NCBI RefSeq assembly: GCF_005771435.1
Contig: NZ_VANI01000011.1
Location: 209,730-273,729 of the forward strand
DNA length: 64,000 nt
Direction: 5' to 3'
Origin: Microbulbifer harenosus
GTDB taxonomy: Bacteria > Pseudomonadota > Gammaproteobacteria > Pseudomonadales > Cellvibrionaceae
Shown here: positions 49,888 to 58,555 of the stretch, in pieces
How the letters are laid out: every line of letters begins with the position of its first letter
How positions within the stretch are numbered: position 1 is the stretch's first letter
The notes under the pieces: generated by a model
What the model was told of the DNA's origin: nothing
Seen by the model: only the letters and a program-made list of their open reading frames with translations
Database searches by the model: none
Made by a program: the position numbers and the translations under genes

Positions 49888-49939
49888 GCATATAAATATG
49901 CGTTCTGTTGATCTATTATCAATAAAATATTGGCAATAT
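49888..49939. promoter_or_regulatory. Two inverted repeats in the DoxX-LysR intergenic region
   Basis: GCATATAAATATGC (49888-49901; arms nearly perfect) and ATATTGGCAATAT (49927-49939; perfect arms around one base) lie in the A+T-rich gap between the divergent DoxX and LysR genes. LysR regulators commonly bind such T-N11-A-like repeats to control themselves and the neighbour. Confidence 0.5.
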
Positions 49940-49954
49940 GGCCGGGAATATCCC

Positions 49955-50866
49955 ATGGACCGGATTAGCGCGTTGAACGCTTTCGTGGCAGTTGCAGACG
50001 AGGGTGGCTTCAGTAAGGCCGCGGACAAGCTGAATTTGTCGAATCAGCTGGTGAGCAAGTACGTGTCGCAGTTGGAGGAGCATCTCAAAGTGCGCCTGTT
50101 CAATCGCACCACGCGGCGTGTACGCCTGACGGAGGAGGGGGCGCAGTGCTATCAGTTTGCCCAGCAAATCTTGGAAAGCCTGGCGGACATGGAGAGCCAG
50201 TTGGGCGAGATGCAGAGCGAGGCGCAGGGACATCTGCGCATCAGCGCCCCGGTCACCTTTGCTACCCGCCACCTGGCGCCGTTGATTGGGGACTTTAAGA
50301 AAGCGCACCCGGCCGTTGGTATGGAACTGCAGCTCAACGACCGCAAGGTGGACGTGGTAGAGGAGGGGTTCGATGTGGCGCTGCGCATCGGTAAGCTGAA
50401 GAACTCGTCGTTCATTGCCCGGCGCCTGGCACCGATACGGCTGGTAGTGTGTGCATCCCCGGACTATCTGGCGCGGGAGGGCGTACCCGAAACTCCGGAG
50501 GATTTACGCCCGGAGCACTACCTGCGCTATAGCTATCTGGAACCCGACCCCGCCGAGTCACGACTGATGCTCGCGCTGAAAAGAAATAGTGCAGCCACTG
50601 CCGCAAGCCTGGCGAGCAACAACGGCGAAATCCTCATGCAGGCCGCCATTGCCGGACAGGGCTATGTATTGCAGCCAACGTTTATCGTCGGCGACGCGAT
50701 CAAAGCGGGCAAACTCCGCGCCATTCTGCGGACGTTCGAGCCGGAGCCTCTCGGGCTTTACGCCGTCTATCCACACAGGAAACTGCTGGCGACAAAGCTC
50801 AAAGTATTTATCGAATTCATCAGCAGCTATTTTGGTGACCCGCCGTACTGGGATGACTTTGAGTGA
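49955..50866 (+). CDS. LysR-family transcriptional regulator
   Basis: A 303-residue regulator. The N-terminal helix-turn-helix is 'MDRISALNAFVAVADEGGFS' with 'KAADKLNLSNQLVSKYVSQL' and 'LFNRTTRRVRLTEEG'. The effector-binding domain has 'GHLRISAPVTFATRHLAPLI' and 'EEGFDVALRIGKLKNSSFIA'. Length is standard. The ATG at 49955 is family-like; an upstream extension is not. Divergent from DoxX, the likely target. Confidence 0.95.
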   Translation: MDRISALNAFVAVADEGGFSKAADKLNLSNQLVSKYVSQLEEHLKVRLFNRTTRRVRLTEEGAQCYQFAQQILESLADMESQLGEMQSEAQGHLRISAPVTFATRHLAPLIGDFKKAHPAVGMELQLNDRKVDVVEEGFDVALRIGKLKNSSFIARRLAPIRLVVCASPDYLAREGVPETPEDLRPEHYLRYSYLEPDPAESRLMLALKRNSAATAASLASNNGEILMQAAIAGQGYVLQPTFIVGDAIKAGKLRAILRTFEPEPLGLYAVYPHRKLLATKLKVFIEFISSYFGDPPYWDDFE

Positions 50867-50897
50867 TGGCTGCCCCTGCATCGACTCATAAGATGCA

Positions 50898-51305
50898 TCA
50901 ACGCTTATCTGCAGGGTGATTAACCCCGTCATAGGTCGGGATTCCCTCGATCTTGAGCGGGTTGATACCCTCCAGGCAGGCCACGTTAAATCCGAACTGG
51001 GTCGGATTCGAGCGTCGTTGGTGGTGGGTGTAGATACCGCAGTTCCCACAGAAATAATGCTTCGCCATCTTGGTATTGAACTGATAGAGCTTAAGGTGCT
51101 CCGCGCCCTTCACGATCCTAATGCCATCCAGCGTCACAGAAGCCGCAATGGCGCCGCGCCTGCGGCACATGGAGCAATCGCAGCGGCGGACATCTACCAG
51201 CCCTGCTGGCAAATCGAGTTCCAATTCGACGGCGCCGCAGTGGCAGGTCGCCCGATGCTTTGGCTGTATTTTAACGCCATCTACTTCCGCTAAGTTAGTC
51301 GGCAA
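50898..51305 (-). CDS. GFA-family (Mss4-like) zinc protein
   Basis: A 135-residue protein with zinc-binding cysteines in 'ATCHCGAVELELDL', 'VRRCDCSMCRRRGAIAAS' and 'KHYFCGNCGIYTHHQRR'. This is the glutathione-dependent formaldehyde-activating (GFA) fold, although few members have a proven activity. The TTG at 51305 is supported by GGGGAAG upstream. It is convergent with the LysR gene. Confidence 0.93.
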   Translation of the reverse strand: MPTNLAEVDGVKIQPKHRATCHCGAVELELDLPAGLVDVRRCDCSMCRRRGAIAASVTLDGIRIVKGAEHLKLYQFNTKMAKHYFCGNCGIYTHHQRRSNPTQFGFNVACLEGINPLKIEGIPTYDGVNHPADKR

Positions 51306-51347
51306 TTTTTCTTCCCCTGCTTAGGCCAAGTCGTATAGCCGTTAACT

Positions 51348-52052
51348 TTAAACGCGTTTTTCCCACATTTCTTGTTCGCTTGATAATTCACCGCAACCAT
51401 AAACCTCCCAGGCTGGGACCGGAAAACCGATCCAGGCGGCCGTGCTTGTTGGCTTAATTCCCGCTATGCTGGCGATATGTTGAGCCCAAGTGCCACAGTT
51501 GTGTCCCCCATGCCCTAATAAATTAAATTTGGGGGTTTGCGTAGCATTCTTCCACTCAGCTTTGGCAGCATTAAATGCTCTATTTCCGGAGTTGAAATCG
51601 ACCAGCCAGCTTCTGTATTTTGCGCCTATCAGGAAGTTGCTCTCCGATACCTGCCTGGCCTGCTCCGCATAGTACCTTCCTTTGTGCAGGTTTCCGTCTT
51701 TTGGCTTTTCTGAAGCTTTTTTTCCGTTCTCTAAAGGAATGGTTCGTCGAAATCGTTCAATGCGTCCCGGTACTACTTGAGTCGATGACTGCCAGGATCC
51801 CAATTCATTGAGTGAGTTACCTTTCGCGGGGTATAAATGGAATCCTTTATGCTTTCGGTAACAGTCGTCAGTTCCATAACCATGGCCCCATTCGAATACG
51901 ATTACCTGATGCCCGAAGGTAAACGAGCCTTGGGAGAGAATGGTAATTACCATTTCATTTTCATTCAGTGGGTAGCCTGTGTATCGGCTCCGAAGGGTGT
52001 GCCCTATAGGTGCCGTCTGCCATGCGGTATTCGGGTCCAATTCAGTAGCCAT
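51348..52052 (-). CDS. Orphan protein with possible permuted papain/NlpC-like active site
   Basis: A 234-residue protein without signal peptide. A candidate His is in 'FTFGHQVIVFEWGHG' (His48) and a candidate nucleophile Cys in 'LLGHGGHNCGTWAQHIASIA' (Cys186). This His-then-Cys order is that of permuted NlpC/P60 or YiiX-like cysteine peptidases. The middle is Lys/Arg-rich and the protein is visibly more A+T-rich than neighbours. The ATG at 52052 follows AGGGAAGATC. The role is unknown; a secreted toxin or effector is one possibility. Confidence 0.65.
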   Translation of the reverse strand: MATELDPNTAWQTAPIGHTLRSRYTGYPLNENEMVITILSQGSFTFGHQVIVFEWGHGYGTDDCYRKHKGFHLYPAKGNSLNELGSWQSSTQVVPGRIERFRRTIPLENGKKASEKPKDGNLHKGRYYAEQARQVSESNFLIGAKYRSWLVDFNSGNRAFNAAKAEWKNATQTPKFNLLGHGGHNCGTWAQHIASIAGIKPTSTAAWIGFPVPAWEVYGCGELSSEQEMWEKRV

Positions 52053-52534
52053 GATCTTCCCTGTGGTATTAAATTTTTTTAAAAACCGACGCTGGATGCT
52101 AGCAGGAATACTTTTCTGCGAACAGATTGTAGGCGTTACTTTCGACTCGGTATTTCGTGAGAATATTGGTGCCATTTGGCCGGGTGGGCAGCAGCTGGCT
52201 GCCAAAAATCTGTCGGAATTCGGGCGTAATTTTAACGTAATCGGTCGCGGGATGTTTTGGCGGGGATCCCCAAAGAAATCGGATGTAGCGTGAGTAAAAT
52301 ACCCGCACACGAATCGCTCTGCAGATTTGTGTGCGGAGACTTAAAATGGATATTTGGTTTAACCTGTCTTGTATGGGAAAAAGAGAGAATACCACTGCGG
52401 GATTTGGGAGCGTTGCGACGCTATGAATGCTGGTTGTCCATATCGACCTATAGGTGATACAGCTGAGCTTCCACCAGAGCTGCTTTTCGCGGGCGGCCGT
52501 GAACTGGTAAACGGCTGCACTATACCGGGGATTC
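52053..52534. other. 482-base A+T-rich intergenic region
   Basis: Lies between the orphan NlpC-like gene and the OmpA-like lipoprotein gene, both on the minus strand. It has a long T-run near 52074 and weak open frames on both strands, for example a 98-codon minus frame at 52099-52395. None has a ribosome site or a recognisable motif, so it may be decayed coding DNA. Confidence 0.5.
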
Positions 52535-53176
52535 CTACTTTTCGTCGGCCCAGGAAACAGTGACCAGTACCCGTCGGTACGGAGCCAGGCAGGCTATCTT
52601 TTCCGCGCGCGGCAGGCTAATGGGGCAGTTGCTGTCGGCCTGGCTTTCGCCCTGTGCGCTCGGCGCGATGGCGGCGTCGTCAGCACCCCGCTGGCGTAGC
52701 CAGTCGCTCACGCTCTGCGCGCGACGGGTGGAGAGTCGCCGATTGTCCTCGGCTCTGCCCATAGGATCCGCGTGACCCTCTACTCGAAACAACAGTTGCG
52801 GCAGCTTTTCCGCTGGCAGTTGCGCCAGGAAATTCTCCAGGGCTCTGAGCGCATTGCTGTCCAGTTGATACTGGCCGGAGGCGAAGGGTAGGGTGATGGA
52901 CACAGGCTGAAAAGCCTGCGACTCGGGGGCGGGTTCGGGCTCCGGCGCGGTTTCGGCTATTTGTGGCGGTCCCGCCAGCGACGGGTCGCAGTCCGGCAGG
53001 GCGTGGTCCACCCGCCAGTCGGCATTGCGCCAGCAGTGGCCATCGCGGTCGCGCAGCAACTGGCCCTGGCGGTCGCTGGCATAGCCGGGAAAGTGGTCCG
53101 TGGGTTTGTCCGCGCCGGCGCAACCGGCCAGGAGTAGGACGGTGATAGCGGCGAGTGTTTTTTGTTTGTTCCGCAT
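52535..53176 (-). CDS. OmpA-like peptidoglycan-binding lipoprotein
   Basis: A 213-residue lipoprotein with lipobox 'LLLAGCAGADK' (Cys19). A Trp/His region (DGHCWRNADWRVDHALPDCD) is followed by a Pro/Glu linker and the OmpA C-terminal domain: 'LPFASGQYQLDSNALRALEN', 'FRVEGHADPMGRAEDNRRLS', 'ARRAQSVSDWLRQRG'-like 'TRRAQSVSDWLRQRGADD'. The domain binds peptidoglycan and would tether the outer membrane. It is 51 bases downstream of the autotransporter gene on the same strand, so they may share a transcript. Confidence 0.94.
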   Translation of the reverse strand: MRNKQKTLAAITVLLLAGCAGADKPTDHFPGYASDRQGQLLRDRDGHCWRNADWRVDHALPDCDPSLAGPPQIAETAPEPEPAPESQAFQPVSITLPFASGQYQLDSNALRALENFLAQLPAEKLPQLLFRVEGHADPMGRAEDNRRLSTRRAQSVSDWLRQRGADDAAIAPSAQGESQADSNCPISLPRAEKIACLAPYRRVLVTVSWADEK

Positions 53177-53227
53177 GGATGATTCCTTGTTTTTACCTGC
53201 AGGTGACTGTGTGCAGGGTGATTTGAC

Positions 53228-56200
53228 CTACCAGCGATACTGGGCGCCAAGCTGCCCGCCGTGCACTTCGCTGTCGCCACCAAAGCGGCCGCGGTAGCCG
53301 GCCCACAGAGACAGTCTTCGGCTGATGTGCATCTCCGCCGACAACGATGTGTCCAACTGAGTGGCGTCTACGTCCGCGCTGTACAGGGTAAAGGTGTCGC
53401 CACCGGCGAAGCGCGCATCCTGTTCCGCCGAGATGTCGCCGAAGCCGCGCACCGCGGCCAACCCGGCTTGCACCTGAACCCAGGTGCCGTTGGCCAGGAA
53501 GGCCCGCGACAGATCCAGCCCCAGGGTTGCCTCGCCGCTGCTTTGGCTGTTGCCCTCCACGGTCAGCTCCGCGCTGCTAGTGCCTTTCTCTGTAAAGCCG
53601 TTCCGCTTCAGGTGTTCGCTTGCGGCCTGGGCATAGGGGCGCAGGTCCAGACCGGCCCAGTGCAGGTCCAGGCCCGCTTCCAGAGCCAGGCGGGTGCCGC
53701 GAACGGAATCGGATGCGCTGAGTCGGTCTGCGTCAACTTGGCGGCGATAATCCGTATCTCCGTCGGCATAGCTCAGATCCCCGCGCAGGTACAGCGGGCC
53801 GTCGCTGTCCCAGCGTGCGTAAAGTCCGAGGTAGCGGGCGGAAAGTTCGCCTTCGGCATCGCGGTTGCGGTAGTCCAGGTCTGCGTCCGCCGTTGCAAGC
53901 GCGGTGCCCAGCAGCCACTGCTCGTTCCAGCGCGCGTCTGCACCGGCCGCGAGCAGTTGGCCGCTCATGCGATAGCTGGCGTTGCCAGTGATCAGCTGCC
54001 CGTCCTCTTCGAAGCGAGTGGATTCCACCTGTACCCACGCGGCGGGGCCCTCGCCGTGCTCGCCCGGTGCCGGGCCGACAGCCAGGGCGCCCATGGGTGA
54101 ACTCTGGCGGCGGAGTTCTGCGGAGAAGCGTCGCTGCAGTTCGCGGCTGGCGTTGATACCAGCGAGCAGGCTGTCGCCACTCAGGGCTTCGAAGGCAGTG
54201 GGCGCCGAGTCCGCGTCCAGGGTCACCACCCGCTGGTACACCGGGTGCTGGCGGCCCAGGGTCTCTATGCCGTCGGCTGTGGCGCGTTGGTTGCGGGTGC
54301 GCGCCAGATCGCCGAACGGCAGATCGTTGCGGGTCAGTTCCAGATAGACGTGGCTGGCGTCGTAACTCAGCTGCGGCGCGAGGAAGGCGTAGTTGGTGGT
54401 GACGGCGCCGAACTGGCCGTCGATCCCGCCGTCGGCGACAAGGATGGTGTAGTCGGTAAAGGGTTCGAAGTCGCCGCTGGCCACCACATGCACTGCCGAG
54501 CCGTTCCCCAGAGTCGTTCTGCCGCTGACATGAATCTGGTCGCCGTTGCCGTCAGCGTCCACGTCCGCCAGATAGACGGAGCCATTGCCGAAAGTGAGAT
54601 CGCCGTACACGGTTAGGGTGCCGATGGTATTACCGGGGGCCAGAATACCGCCGCTCTGTAGTTGAGTGCTCCCCACTGTACCGCTGCCGCCGAGGACTGC
54701 AGCGTCCTGTACGGTGAGGGAGCCACCGAGGCTGCCATTTACCATCAGCAGGCCCGCGGCGATGGTGGTGTTGCCCGCAAAGCCGGCGCTGTTGCCGCTC
54801 AGGGTCAGGGTGCCCGCGCCGGTTTTGCGCAGGCCTTCGCTGCCGGCGACTGCGCTGTCGATGGTGGCGGTCCAGGTTTCACTGCCGACACCGCCGTCGC
54901 CGACGCGAATTTCGCTATCGACGCTTAGGGTCAGAGTGCCACCGGTGAGCCGATAACCATCGCTGGCGAATTGCAGGCCGGTGGCGGTTACCTCGCCATC
55001 GCTGGTGTCGAGGGTCACGGTGCCAGCTTCGCCGCCGAAAATGGCGAAGCCAGGTTGCGAACGCATGGCGCCGGTGAGGATGCCATGAGCGTCCGCCCAG
55101 ACTTCCGCAGACGCGGACCAGGTGCCGTTGCCGCCGCCTAGTTGGCTTTCGCCGGCCTGGCCGTTGGCATTCCAGAAGTTCAGGACCATGCCGCTGGTGT
55201 TGAGCAGGTTGATCTGGCCGCCTGACGTTTCATTGGAGAGGTACTGGAAGGCAAGCACCGTCTCGTCCTGGGCATCGTCGAGCAGCAGGCCGCCGTTGCT
55301 CAGGGTGAGGCTGCCATCGTAGTCAAATAGGCGGTATAGGCCGGGGCCGAAGCCGCCGGTGTCGGTGATATCGAGGATGGTACCCTCCAGGGCCAGGTCG
55401 CCGCTCACCGTCACGCTGTCGCTGTCGCCGGGGGTATTGAAATCCGCGCCCGGGGCGCCGAACTCGAAGTCGAGGATAGAGCCCTGGGCCAGGGTCAGGT
55501 CGCCGTCCACGGTGAGGGTGCCGGTAGAGTTGCCGGGGGCCAGAATGCCGCCTTCTTCCATGGTGGTGCTGCCCACTGTGCCGCTGCCGCCGAGGGTGGC
55601 GCCGTTCTGCACGGTAAGGTCGCCACCCAAGATGCCGTTGACCGCCAGCAGGCCCTGCTCGACCAAGGTCGCGCCGGTAAAGCCGGAGCTGTCGCCCGAA
55701 AATTCCAGTGTGCCGCTGCCTGTCTTTTGAAAGGAGCCGACGCCGGTGAGGGCGCCCGCATAGGCGGTATCGCCCGTCTGATCGACGGTTAGCCCGGCGC
55801 CACCGATAGCCAAGGTGCCGCCCCCGCCGGAAAGGGAGGACATGACGTGGTCGTAGCCGTTGAGATCCAGGGTGCCGCCGTTGATGGTGAAGGCGGTGTT
55901 CTGGACCAAGGCGGTCGAGGCGCCGGCCAGCAAGGTGCCGGCCTCAATAGTGGTACTGCCGGTATAGCTGTTGGCGCCCGCGAGTGTCAGCGTGCCTGCG
56001 CCCAGCTTGGTCAGGCTGCCGCTGCCTTGCAGATCCGTGGCGATGCCGATGTCGAAGCCGTTGCTGTCGATATAGGCGCCGCCGGCGGCGATGGTCACAT
56101 CGCCCGCGGCGAAGCTGGGCAGGAAATCTGCCTGGTTCGCGGTCGCGCGCAAAATGCCGCCATCGAAGGTGAAACTGGCGCCGCCGTCGCGTTTTTGCAC

Positions 56201-57250
56201 AAACCCGGTTTCCAGCACCCCGCGGCCAGTTTCCGTGCCGGACAGAAGAAGCGCGCCGCTGCTACCGTCGGCATCGCCCATCGCAAGCGCGGCCCCACTC
56301 ACCTTGCCGCCGTCTTCGATATTCAGCATGCCGCTGCCATCAATGCCGACAATGATCCAGCCGGAATTGGTCCAGCCCGAACCAGCGCCGGTCACCGTCA
56401 CCGTGCCGGTGGAACTGGAGAAGCGGCCGATATAGCTGGAGCTATTGCTGACCGTGCCGCCGTTTTCGATATTCAGCGTGCCGCTGCCATTAATACCGAC
56501 ATAGAGCCAGTTGGAATTGGTCCAGCCCGAGCCTTTGCCGGTCACCGTCACCCTGCCGGTGGAACCGTGGTTGGCGCCGATATAGCCGGCGGTATTACTG
56601 ACTGAGCCACCGTCTTCGATATTCAGCGTGCCGGTGCCATTAATGCCGACATGAAGGGCACTGGAATTGGTCCAGCCCGAACCTTCGCCGGTTACCGTCA
56701 CCGTGCCGCTGGAACCGGCGTCGTAACCGATATAGCCATCGGTATTGCTGACCATGCCGCCGTCTTCGATACTCAGCGTGCCGGTGCCGCGATTGCCGAC
56801 AGACAGGCTGCCGTTATTGGCCCAGTCTGAGCCCTCGCCCGTCACCGTCACCATGCCGCTGGAACCGGTGTCGACGCCGATAGTGCCCCAGAGATTGCTG
56901 ACCTTGCCGCCGTTCCGGATTACCAGCCCGGCATCGTCGCCAGCCTGACGGCCGATAAAGAGGGCCCCCTCAAGGTTCCACGGGCTGTCCTGCGTGCCCG
57001 TGGTGCCGTCACCGCTGCCGTCCACTATCTCGACACTGGCGCCGTCGATTATCTGTACCGCCCCAGCCGGCGTGGCCGCCAGCGCCAGCGTCAGTGCGAG
57101 CGAGCGCAACCCGCGCCTCGGGCTCCGCGCGGCAGCCTTTTCGCCCGGGGTGGCGGAGCCGCTGCCCGCGCGCGAGGCGGTTGCCAGTTCCGAGACTACC
57201 TGAAACAGCCGCAGGCTGTGATTGAAGGTGATGCGGTAGTTGTGGTTCAT
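53228..57250 (-). CDS. Large autotransporter (type Va secretion) adhesin-like protein
   Basis: A 1340-residue protein. The N-terminus has an extended signal (MNHNYRITFNHSLRLFQVVS, ESPR type) and a hydrophobic core 'LALTLALAATPAGA' with cleavage near 64. Residues 101-320 are 50-residue repeats with 'GSGWTNSSALHVGINGTGTL'. Then come autotransporter-associated beta-strand repeats such as 'LTKLGAGTLTLAGANSYTGS' and 'LRKTGAGTLTLSGNSAGFAG'. The last 280 residues are the beta-barrel, ending 'GQLGAQYRW'. The passenger should be a surface beta-helix; no protease or esterase motif was seen. An AraC gene lies upstream on the same strand. Confidence 0.95.
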   Translation of the reverse strand: MNHNYRITFNHSLRLFQVVSELATASRAGSGSATPGEKAAARSPRRGLRSLALTLALAATPAGAVQIIDGASVEIVDGSGDGTTGTQDSPWNLEGALFIGRQAGDDAGLVIRNGGKVSNLWGTIGVDTGSSGMVTVTGEGSDWANNGSLSVGNRGTGTLSIEDGGMVSNTDGYIGYDAGSSGTVTVTGEGSGWTNSSALHVGINGTGTLNIEDGGSVSNTAGYIGANHGSTGRVTVTGKGSGWTNSNWLYVGINGSGTLNIENGGTVSNSSSYIGRFSSSTGTVTVTGAGSGWTNSGWIIVGIDGSGMLNIEDGGKVSGAALAMGDADGSSGALLLSGTETGRGVLETGFVQKRDGGASFTFDGGILRATANQADFLPSFAAGDVTIAAGGAYIDSNGFDIGIATDLQGSGSLTKLGAGTLTLAGANSYTGSTTIEAGTLLAGASTALVQNTAFTINGGTLDLNGYDHVMSSLSGGGGTLAIGGAGLTVDQTGDTAYAGALTGVGSFQKTGSGTLEFSGDSSGFTGATLVEQGLLAVNGILGGDLTVQNGATLGGSGTVGSTTMEEGGILAPGNSTGTLTVDGDLTLAQGSILDFEFGAPGADFNTPGDSDSVTVSGDLALEGTILDITDTGGFGPGLYRLFDYDGSLTLSNGGLLLDDAQDETVLAFQYLSNETSGGQINLLNTSGMVLNFWNANGQAGESQLGGGNGTWSASAEVWADAHGILTGAMRSQPGFAIFGGEAGTVTLDTSDGEVTATGLQFASDGYRLTGGTLTLSVDSEIRVGDGGVGSETWTATIDSAVAGSEGLRKTGAGTLTLSGNSAGFAGNTTIAAGLLMVNGSLGGSLTVQDAAVLGGSGTVGSTQLQSGGILAPGNTIGTLTVYGDLTFGNGSVYLADVDADGNGDQIHVSGRTTLGNGSAVHVVASGDFEPFTDYTILVADGGIDGQFGAVTTNYAFLAPQLSYDASHVYLELTRNDLPFGDLARTRNQRATADGIETLGRQHPVYQRVVTLDADSAPTAFEALSGDSLLAGINASRELQRRFSAELRRQSSPMGALAVGPAPGEHGEGPAAWVQVESTRFEEDGQLITGNASYRMSGQLLAAGADARWNEQWLLGTALATADADLDYRNRDAEGELSARYLGLYARWDSDGPLYLRGDLSYADGDTDYRRQVDADRLSASDSVRGTRLALEAGLDLHWAGLDLRPYAQAASEHLKRNGFTEKGTSSAELTVEGNSQSSGEATLGLDLSRAFLANGTWVQVQAGLAAVRGFGDISAEQDARFAGGDTFTLYSADVDATQLDTSLSAEMHISRRLSLWAGYRGRFGGDSEVHGGQLGAQYRW
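56291..56950 (-). repeat. 150-bp tandem repeats coding 50-residue units in the autotransporter
   Basis: Four to five units occur with an exact 50-residue period between residues 101 and 320: GGKVSNLWGTIG, GGMVSNTDGYIG, GGSVSNTAGYIG, GGTVSNSSSYIG and GGKVSGAALAMG recur at 50-residue spacing, each with 'TVTGxGSxW' and 'VGxxGxGTLxI'. This is the T5SS/PEP-CTERM-associated repeat type. DNA identity among units is high but not complete, so slippage or recombination may change the copy number. Confidence 0.9.
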
Positions 57251-57448
57251 GCCTCTTCCCCGATGAGAAATGCGTTCCAGTGCCCGCGCTTTGTGTGACA
57301 CAGCGCGAAATCGGGCGGATTATGCGGGCGCCGGGAGAAGGGGTGTTATGCGAGGAGTCTCGGGGGAATTGCAGTATGTCTCAGCGCCGCTGCGCGCACC
57401 GTGCTGGCTATTTACAAGCGGGTTTTGCCGTGGATATCAAGGGGGGCG

Positions 57449-58513
57449 TCAGCCGTGGCGCAGCTCCCGCGGACTGATACCGAAATGGTGGCGGAACAAA
57501 CGGCTGAAGCTAGCGCTGTCCAGAAAACCGCAGCGGGCGGCAATCTCGGCGATGGTGAGGTGGGGCGGGGCGCTTTGCAGCAACTGGTGAACCCGCTGCA
57601 AGCGGGCGTCGCGCAGGTACCCGGCCACGGTGAGGCCCTGTTGTGCGAAGGCGCGGTAGAGGCTGGCGCGGGAGCAACTCAGATGGCGGGCAATGGCGCG
57701 GGCGTTGAACTCGGGATTCGCCAGTTGCTGCTGGACAAGGTGCTGTGCGGCGAGGAACAAGCCGTTGCCATTCCGATGACCTGCGCCGTCCGGTTCATCC
57801 AGAGCGCTGCTGCCGAGCGCCGCCAGGGCAAGATCCTGGGTCTGTTCCAGCACCAGAGCGCGCTCGTGCGACGCCAGCCGGCCCCCATACTGCGCCAACA
57901 GCTGCAACTGGGCGTAAAGGAAGGGATACAGGCGGCTGTGGCGCAGGCCGGCGATCACCTGGCTGGGCGGGGGTAAGTAGCCGCCCAGGGCCTTGCGCAC
58001 GCTTTCCCGCTCCAGTGTCAGATGCACGCCGCTGTGCTCTTCCCAAGCGGTGCGCGAGGGGTAGGCGGGGTCGTAAAAGATCAGTTCTCCGGGGCCGGCA
58101 CTCTGCGCGCGGTCTCCAGCCTGTTCGTGGTGGCGTTTACCGGCGAGCACGAGTCCCAGGTTGATCGGTTCGCCTTCATACAAACGGCACTGGCGCTCGG
58201 TGCGCCTGCCGGATACGGCGTCAGACCGGTACCAGAAGAGGTTTCCGCGGGGGGTGAAGAGAGCGCTGGCGCGAGCGCTGAAGCCGCGTCTTTGGTTCGT
58301 GTCGGGACTGTCGGCATCCCAGCCGTGGAGCACGGTTTCCCGCCAGTAGTCATAGGCCTCGGCAGGATTCTGGCCGGCAGTGGAAATTTCCAGAGATACA
58401 TTGGCGCTGGGCCCGCCATACTCCGGCGACCAACAGCCCAGCTTCGGATTCCAGCGCCAGATTTCCGGCGTCCAATCCCAGTATGCGGACTTGTCACCCT
58501 TGTTCGCGGTCAA
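57449..58513 (-). CDS. AraC-family transcriptional regulator
   Basis: A 354-residue regulator. The first 230 residues are an effector or cupin-like domain (LVLAGKRHHEQAGDRAQSAG). The C-terminal double helix-turn-helix has 'ARAIARHLSCSRASLYRAFA', 'RDARLQRVHQLLQ' and 'IAEIAARCGFLDSASFSRLF' followed by RHHFGISPRELR. The TTG at 58513 follows GCGAGGAAC and is the best start. The ligand is unknown; the autotransporter gene follows it on the same strand after 198 bases. Confidence 0.93.
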   Translation of the reverse strand: MTANKGDKSAYWDWTPEIWRWNPKLGCWSPEYGGPSANVSLEISTAGQNPAEAYDYWRETVLHGWDADSPDTNQRRGFSARASALFTPRGNLFWYRSDAVSGRRTERQCRLYEGEPINLGLVLAGKRHHEQAGDRAQSAGPGELIFYDPAYPSRTAWEEHSGVHLTLERESVRKALGGYLPPPSQVIAGLRHSRLYPFLYAQLQLLAQYGGRLASHERALVLEQTQDLALAALGSSALDEPDGAGHRNGNGLFLAAQHLVQQQLANPEFNARAIARHLSCSRASLYRAFAQQGLTVAGYLRDARLQRVHQLLQSAPPHLTIAEIAARCGFLDSASFSRLFRHHFGISPRELRHG

Positions 58514-58555
58514 TCGAGTTCCTCGCCCCAGCGCTTTATGCAGGAGGTTATCGTG

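Noticed and set aside
52099..52395. 98-codon minus-strand frame in the A+T-rich gap
   Set aside because: No ribosome site, no recognised motif, and base use unlike coding sequence; listed only as part of the gap.
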